From Xenophilus sp. E41 (GTDB taxonomy: Bacteria > Pseudomonadota > Gammaproteobacteria > Burkholderiales > Burkholderiaceae_C): DNA of 64,000 bases. Below are positions 60,144 to 64,000 of this stretch, in pieces (position 1 is the stretch's first letter; each line of letters starts with the position of its first letter). Location of the stretch: positions 1 to 64,000 of the forward strand of contig NZ_QPIB01000038.1 in assembly GCF_003671765.1 (NCBI RefSeq). Direction: 5' to 3'. Below the pieces are notes generated by a model that worked only from the letters and a program-made list of their open reading frames with translations, was not told the origin of the DNA and did no database searches. The position numbers were made by a program, and so were the translations under genes.

Positions 60144-61349
60144 TCAGCGCTTGACGGGGTCGATGTAGCCGCCGAGCGCCACGAATTTCTGGCCCTGGAG
60201 TTCCATCAGCGCGATGCCGGTCTGGCCGCGGCGCGCGTAGGGCCCGGCATTGACGGGCTGGAAGGTGATCTTGGGGCCGATCTTCTGGTCGAAGTCCTTC
60301 ATGCCGTCCAGCGCCGCGGCGACCTTGGCGCGCGAAGGCTCGGCGCCGGCGCGCTGCAGTGCCTCGACGGTGACGGCCGCGGCCGAGTAGCCCATCAGCG
60401 CCATCGAGGACGGCGCCGACTTGGGGTACAGCTTGGTGTAGCGCTGGAAGAAGGACTGGATCGCGGGGTTGTCGCCCTCCACGGCGTCGTAGTACGAGGC
60501 CACGTACAGCTTCGACTGGGTCTTGCCGAGCAGCTCGACGAACTTCGGGTCATTCAGCCCGCCGGCGCCGAATACCGTGGGCTTCCAGCCCAGCTTCTCG
60601 GCGCCGCGGAAGAACTGCACCGCCTCCTGGCCCAGGGCGTAGACGATCACCACGTCGGGTTCGGACTGCTTGAGCTTGAAGACCTGCGAGGTGAGATCGG
60701 TCGCGAAGCGCTCGAAGCTCTGCGCCTCGACCAGCTTCATGCCGTGCTTCTCCAGCTGCTTGACGGCCACGTCGTAGGCCGGTTTGCCCCAGCCGTCGTT
60801 CTGGTAGAGCATCGCCACCTTCTTGGCCTTGAGCGTGTTGACGGCGTAGTCGATGTATGACGCGGTCTCGGTCGACTGCGGCGAGGGCAGCACGTACAGC
60901 AGCTCGCGCGGCGGCGTGCTGGTGAGGTCCGAGATGCTTAGCGCGCCGATGGTCGGCACGTTCTTGGTCGAGCTGTACTCGTAGGCGCTGATGTTCGTCG
61001 CGTGGCCGATGTTGCCGACCATGGCCAGCACGTTGTCGCGCTCGACCAGCAGCTTGGCGTTGGCCACCGACTTCGCGGGCTTGAGCTCGTCGTCGTAGGT
61101 GATGAGCTTGAGCTTGCGGCCGTTTACGCCGCCCTTCTCGTTGACCATGTCGAAGTAGGTGCGGATGCCTTCGTCGGCGGCCTTGCCCATGTAGGCCAGC
61201 GTGCCCGACATCGGTTGCGACGAGCCGAGCACGATTTCCTTTTCGAGCACGCCCTCGGCCTTGTTCTCGAAGGCGGCGGCGGGCAGCGCGCTGGCTGCCA
61301 GTGCGAGTGCGGCACTGGCCAGGACGGTACGGCGATGGATCAGGCTCAT
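60144..61349 (-). CDS. ABC transporter substrate-binding protein (Liv/HAAT family)
   Basis: 401 residues with a signal peptide (VLASAALALAASALPAAAFE). Mature text VLEKEIVLGSSQPMSGTLAYMGKAADEGIRTYFDMVNEKGGVNGRKLKLITYDDEL is the Peripla_BP_6 opening, and GWGKPAYDVAVKQLEKHGMKLVEAQSF follows mid-way. It binds a branched-chain amino acid, amide or organic acid. It lies downstream of LivF; the lyase follows 28 bases later. Confidence 0.94.
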   Translation of the reverse strand: MSLIHRRTVLASAALALAASALPAAAFENKAEGVLEKEIVLGSSQPMSGTLAYMGKAADEGIRTYFDMVNEKGGVNGRKLKLITYDDELKPAKSVANAKLLVERDNVLAMVGNIGHATNISAYEYSSTKNVPTIGALSISDLTSTPPRELLYVLPSPQSTETASYIDYAVNTLKAKKVAMLYQNDGWGKPAYDVAVKQLEKHGMKLVEAQSFERFATDLTSQVFKLKQSEPDVVIVYALGQEAVQFFRGAEKLGWKPTVFGAGGLNDPKFVELLGKTQSKLYVASYYDAVEGDNPAIQSFFQRYTKLYPKSAPSSMALMGYSAAAVTVEALQRAGAEPSRAKVAAALDGMKDFDQKIGPKITFQPVNAGPYARRGQTGIALMELQGQKFVALGGYIDPVKR

Positions 61350-61394
61350 GGGTGTCTCCGTTCGTGGTTGGGTTGAAAAGCGGGGAAGGGCGGC

Positions 61395-62126
61395 TCAACC
61401 GCCCAGGTAGGCACGGCGCACGTCCTCGTTGCCGGCCAGCTCGGCGGCCTGGCCCTGCATCACGACGCGGCCGGTCTCGATGACGTAGCCCTCGTCCGAG
61501 ATGTCGAGCGCGATGTCCGCGTCCTGCTCGACGATGAGCAGCGTGAGTCGTTCGCGGTCGCGGATGTCGCGCAGCGTGGAGAAGATCGCGTCCTTCAGGA
61601 TCGGCGCGACGCCCATCGAGGGTTCGTCGAGCATCAGCAGGCGCGGCTTGGCGAGCAGGCCGCGGGCAATGGCGAGCATCTGCTGCTCGCCGCCGGACAG
61701 CGTGCCGGCGCGCGAGCCGATGCGCTCCTTCAGGCGCGGGAAGTAGCCCAGCACGTGGTCCATGTGCTCGCGCACCTCGCCGGCCGGGCGGGTGTAGCCG
61801 CCGAGCATCAGGTTCTCGCGCACCGACAGCTGGGCGAACACCATGCGGCCCTGCGGCACGTGCACGATGCCGCGCCGCACCAGCGCCTCGGCCGGTACGT
61901 TGGCGATCGACTGGCCGTCGAAAACGGCGGTGCCCTCGCTCACCGGCAACAGGCCGGAGAGCGCGCGCATCAGGGTGGTCTTGCCTGCGCCGTTGGCGCC
62001 CAGCACGCAGACGATGCTGGCCGCGCGGACCTCCAGGCTCACGCCATGCAGGGCGCGGATCTTGCCGTAGCCGGCGCCCAGCCGGTCGACGCGCAGCAGC
62101 GCGGGCGTGTCAGCGACGTTGGCCAC
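61395..62126 (-). CDS. livF: LivF-type ABC transporter ATPase
   Basis: 243 residues. Walker A GANGAGKTT (about 41-49), signature LSGGEQQMLAIARGL, Walker B LLMLDEPSMGV and the switch His region LLIVEQDADIAL. The signature and length are those of LivF in branched-chain amino-acid type importers. Its start overlaps the LivG stop by 17 bases. Confidence 0.95.
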   Translation of the reverse strand: MANVADTPALLRVDRLGAGYGKIRALHGVSLEVRAASIVCVLGANGAGKTTLMRALSGLLPVSEGTAVFDGQSIANVPAEALVRRGIVHVPQGRMVFAQLSVRENLMLGGYTRPAGEVREHMDHVLGYFPRLKERIGSRAGTLSGGEQQMLAIARGLLAKPRLLMLDEPSMGVAPILKDAIFSTLRDIRDRERLTLLIVEQDADIALDISDEGYVIETGRVVMQGQAAELAGNEDVRRAYLGG

Positions 62127-62964
62127 TCTTGCCTCCTCCCAGGTATGCCTCGACGACGGCGGGGTGCGATTCGATCTCGCGCGGCGTGCCCTGCGCGAGG
62201 AAGGCGCCGTTGTGCATGACGGTGATGGTGTCGGAGATCGACATCACCAGCGGCATGCTGTGCTCGATGAGCAGCAGCGTCGCGCCGGTGCTCGCCTGCA
62301 GCTGCCGCAGCGTCTCGCCCAGCGCGTCGATCTCGCGGTTGTTCATGCCGGCGGCCGGCTCGTCCAGCAGCATCAGCACCGGCTCGAGCGCCATGGCTCG
62401 CGCCAGTTCGACCAGCTTCTGCGTGCCGTAGGGCAGGTCGCGCACCAGCGTGTGGGCGTGCGCATCCAGGCGCAGGCTTTCGAGGATGGAGGCGGTGCGC
62501 TCGCGCTCGGTGCGCTCCTCGCGCCGCTGGCGCGGCAGGCGCAGCAGCGCCTCGGCCAGTGTGGCGCGCATCGCCAGCGAGCGGGCGATGAGCACGTTGT
62601 CGAACACCGTGAGTTCAGAGAAGAGCTCCAGGTTCTGGAAGGTGCGCGCGATGCCCAGGCGCGAGATCTGGTGCGCCTTCAGCCGCAGCAGGTCGTGCTC
62701 GCCCGACGCATTGCGCAGCACCATGCGGCCTTGCTGCGGCGTGTAGAAGCGGCTGATGCAGTTGAGCATCGTCGTCTTGCCGGCGCCGTTGGGGCCGATG
62801 AGCGCATGCACGGTGCCGGGCATGACGTCGAAGCCGACGTCCTGCACGGCCACGATGCCGCCGAAGCTCATGCGCACGTTGGCGACCGACAGCAGCGGTG
62901 CGCCGGCCGGCACGGTGCGTGCAGTGGTGGTGCCGGGGCTGGCCTGTTCGAGCACCCGCATCAC
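62110..62964 (-). CDS. livG: LivG-type ABC transporter ATPase
   Basis: 284 residues. Walker A GPNGAGKTT, LivG-specific signature PYGTQKLVELARAMALEPVLMLLDEPAAGMNN (signature degenerate, as usual for LivG) and LLIEHSMPLVMSISD. The C-terminus HPAVVEAYLGGG is standard. It overlaps LivM by 4 bases (ATGA) and LivF by 17. Confidence 0.95.
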   Translation of the reverse strand: MMRVLEQASPGTTTARTVPAGAPLLSVANVRMSFGGIVAVQDVGFDVMPGTVHALIGPNGAGKTTMLNCISRFYTPQQGRMVLRNASGEHDLLRLKAHQISRLGIARTFQNLELFSELTVFDNVLIARSLAMRATLAEALLRLPRQRREERTERERTASILESLRLDAHAHTLVRDLPYGTQKLVELARAMALEPVLMLLDEPAAGMNNREIDALGETLRQLQASTGATLLLIEHSMPLVMSISDTITVMHNGAFLAQGTPREIESHPAVVEAYLGGGKSGQRR

Positions 62965-63929
62965 AGGCCCTCCCGGCGCGGCGCGTCGGCGCCGGGCACC
63001 GCCTTGCGCTTGAGCAGGCTGGCCAGCCCGTCGGGCAGGAACATCAGCGCCAGGATCATCGCCACGCCGTAGAGCGCACGCTGGAACTGGTCGAAGCCGA
63101 TGTAGGTGAGGAACTGCGGAGCGCCGATCACGAAGATCGCGCCCAGCACCGAGCCCATGATCGAGCCCAGGCCGCCCACGATCACCATCGACACGAAGCT
63201 GATCGACACCATGATGTTGAACAGCGACGGATCGATGAAGCGCACCAGCGGCGCATAAAGCGCGCCCGACAGACCGGTGTAGAAGGCGCAGACGCCGAAG
63301 GCGACGAGCTTTAGCCCTGTCGTGTTCAGGCCCAGCGCGCGGGCCGCCGTCTCGCTGCCCTTGACGGCCAGGAAGCCGCGGCCGAAGCGGCTTTGCGACA
63401 GGTTGTGCGCCAGCCAGAGCGCGATGCCCAGCACCGCCGCCACGAAGAGGTGGTACGCACGCTCGTCCAGCGCGACGCCGAAGAGGGCCGGCCCGGGCGC
63501 GCCCATGCCGTTCTCGCCGCCGGACAGCTCGCCGCCCGACTTGGCGATCTCCACCGAGATCATCACGAAGCCCAGCGTCGCGATGGCCAGGAACACCTCC
63601 TCGAGTCGCAGCACCGGCAGCGCCAGCACCAGACCGACGACGGTGGCGATGGAGGCGGCGATGACCATGGCCAGCACCAGCGGAACGCCGAAGTGGCTGG
63701 TGAGGATGGCGGTGCCGTAGGCGCCGATGCCGAAGAACACGGCGCCCGCCATCGAGATGAGGTTGGTGTAGCCGGTGAGGATGTTGGTGCCGAAGGAGGC
63801 CAGGGTGTAGATCAGCACCAGCGTGACGATGTACAGGACGTAGCCGCCCGGCAGCAGCGGGGCCAGCACGAACAGCAGCACGAAGACCAGCGGCGCCAGC
63901 CAGGGGCGGGAATCGAAGACTCGGGTCAT
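62961..63929 (-). CDS. livM: LivM-type ABC transporter permease
   Basis: 322 residues with about ten helices. FGTNILTGYTNLISMAGAVFFGIGAYGTAIL is the LivM permease opening, and FLAVKGSETAARALGLNTTGLKLVAFGVCAFYTGLSGALYAPLVRFIDPSLFN holds the EAA-like loop contacting the ATPases. Its stop overlaps the LivG start. Ten bases separate it from LivH. Confidence 0.95.
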   Translation of the reverse strand: MTRVFDSRPWLAPLVFVLLFVLAPLLPGGYVLYIVTLVLIYTLASFGTNILTGYTNLISMAGAVFFGIGAYGTAILTSHFGVPLVLAMVIAASIATVVGLVLALPVLRLEEVFLAIATLGFVMISVEIAKSGGELSGGENGMGAPGPALFGVALDERAYHLFVAAVLGIALWLAHNLSQSRFGRGFLAVKGSETAARALGLNTTGLKLVAFGVCAFYTGLSGALYAPLVRFIDPSLFNIMVSISFVSMVIVGGLGSIMGSVLGAIFVIGAPQFLTYIGFDQFQRALYGVAMILALMFLPDGLASLLKRKAVPGADAPRREGL

Positions 63930-63939
63930 GCGGGGGCCT

Positions 63940-64000
63940 TCAGACTTTCTTGACCTGCTTGCGGGCCAGCAGGCCGTGCGGCCGCAGGATCAGGATGGCC
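63940..64000 (-). CDS. livH: LivH-type ABC transporter permease, 3' end, cut by window edge
   Basis: The last 19 codons are present: AILILRPHGLLARKQVKKV before the stop at 63940-63942. The ILRPHGLL text is the usual C-terminus of LivH. The rest lies beyond the window, so the operon extends to the right. Confidence 0.8.
   Translation of the reverse strand, partial: AILILRPHGLLARKQVKKV

Overview
The window is high-GC (roughly two-thirds G+C), almost fully coding and rich in four-base start/stop overlaps. Its gene content points to a betaproteobacterium of the order Burkholderiales, most likely family Comamonadaceae (Variovorax/Acidovorax-like). The pointers are a Bug-type solute-binding protein, AidB and other acyl-CoA dehydrogenases, a LivHMGF-type importer, a PqiABC operon, and a short GC-rich intergenic repeat with two stem-loops in at least seven copies. 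Genus is not resolved by eye. I see no rRNA, tRNA, CRISPR array, insertion sequence or prophage.

Layout. 1-3205: end of a beta-oxidation operon (3-hydroxyacyl-CoA dehydrogenase, M20 peptidase, thiolase) closed by a clear intrinsic terminator. 3247-8354: a four-gene leftward operon (SDR, StyA-like flavin monooxygenase, flavin reductase, dienelactone hydrolase-SnoaL fusion) divergent from an AraC regulator; this matches the indole-to-anthranilate (iif-type) gene set. 8402-12954: acyl-CoA dehydrogenase, small membrane protein, SDR, thioesterase and MDR reductase. 12941-18411: VIT1-like transporter, cytochrome b561, AidB, DUF899, a glutathione transferase and a stand-alone JAMM-like protein, followed by a decayed copy of the glutathione transferase 3' end. 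18603-23221: a leftward catabolic operon (hydrolase, VOC protein, FAD hydroxylase, Bug protein) divergent from a TetR regulator, with two matching palindromic operators between them.

23337-34139: SDR, SRPBCC, ChrA, DUF2076, a formylglycine-enzyme-like lipid-free exported protein, aldo/keto reductase, MFS pump, a Phd-PIN toxin-antitoxin pair, LysR, Ogt, a lower-GC orphan and a DoxX-like protein. 34297-40280: PrsW-like protease with a membrane-anchored partner, then a coupled trio of an orphan protein, a zinc-ribbon Ser/Thr kinase and an OmpA lipoprotein. 40374-48794: two cation/proton antiporters, DHA2 MFS and MATE pumps, a glutathione transferase and DUF2239. 49052-52699: split pqiA, pqiB and pqiC. 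53322-59126: Tex, a solitary HipA/YjjJ-like kinase-toxin, a patatin phospholipase and a DUF4239 protein. 59241-64000: livHMGF plus binding protein and a PEP mutase/isocitrate lyase family enzyme, running leftward off the window end.

The most interesting signals are the indole-type cluster, the paired operators in front of the TetR gene (which also argue for a later start codon), three adjacent perfect palindromes between DUF2239 and pqiA, the dual stem-loop repeat family (one copy supplies the C-terminus of a LysR protein), the stand-alone JAMM-like protein next to a glutathione transferase remnant, and the kinase-OmpA lipoprotein unit. All functions are inferred from sequence patterns read by eye; no database search was run.
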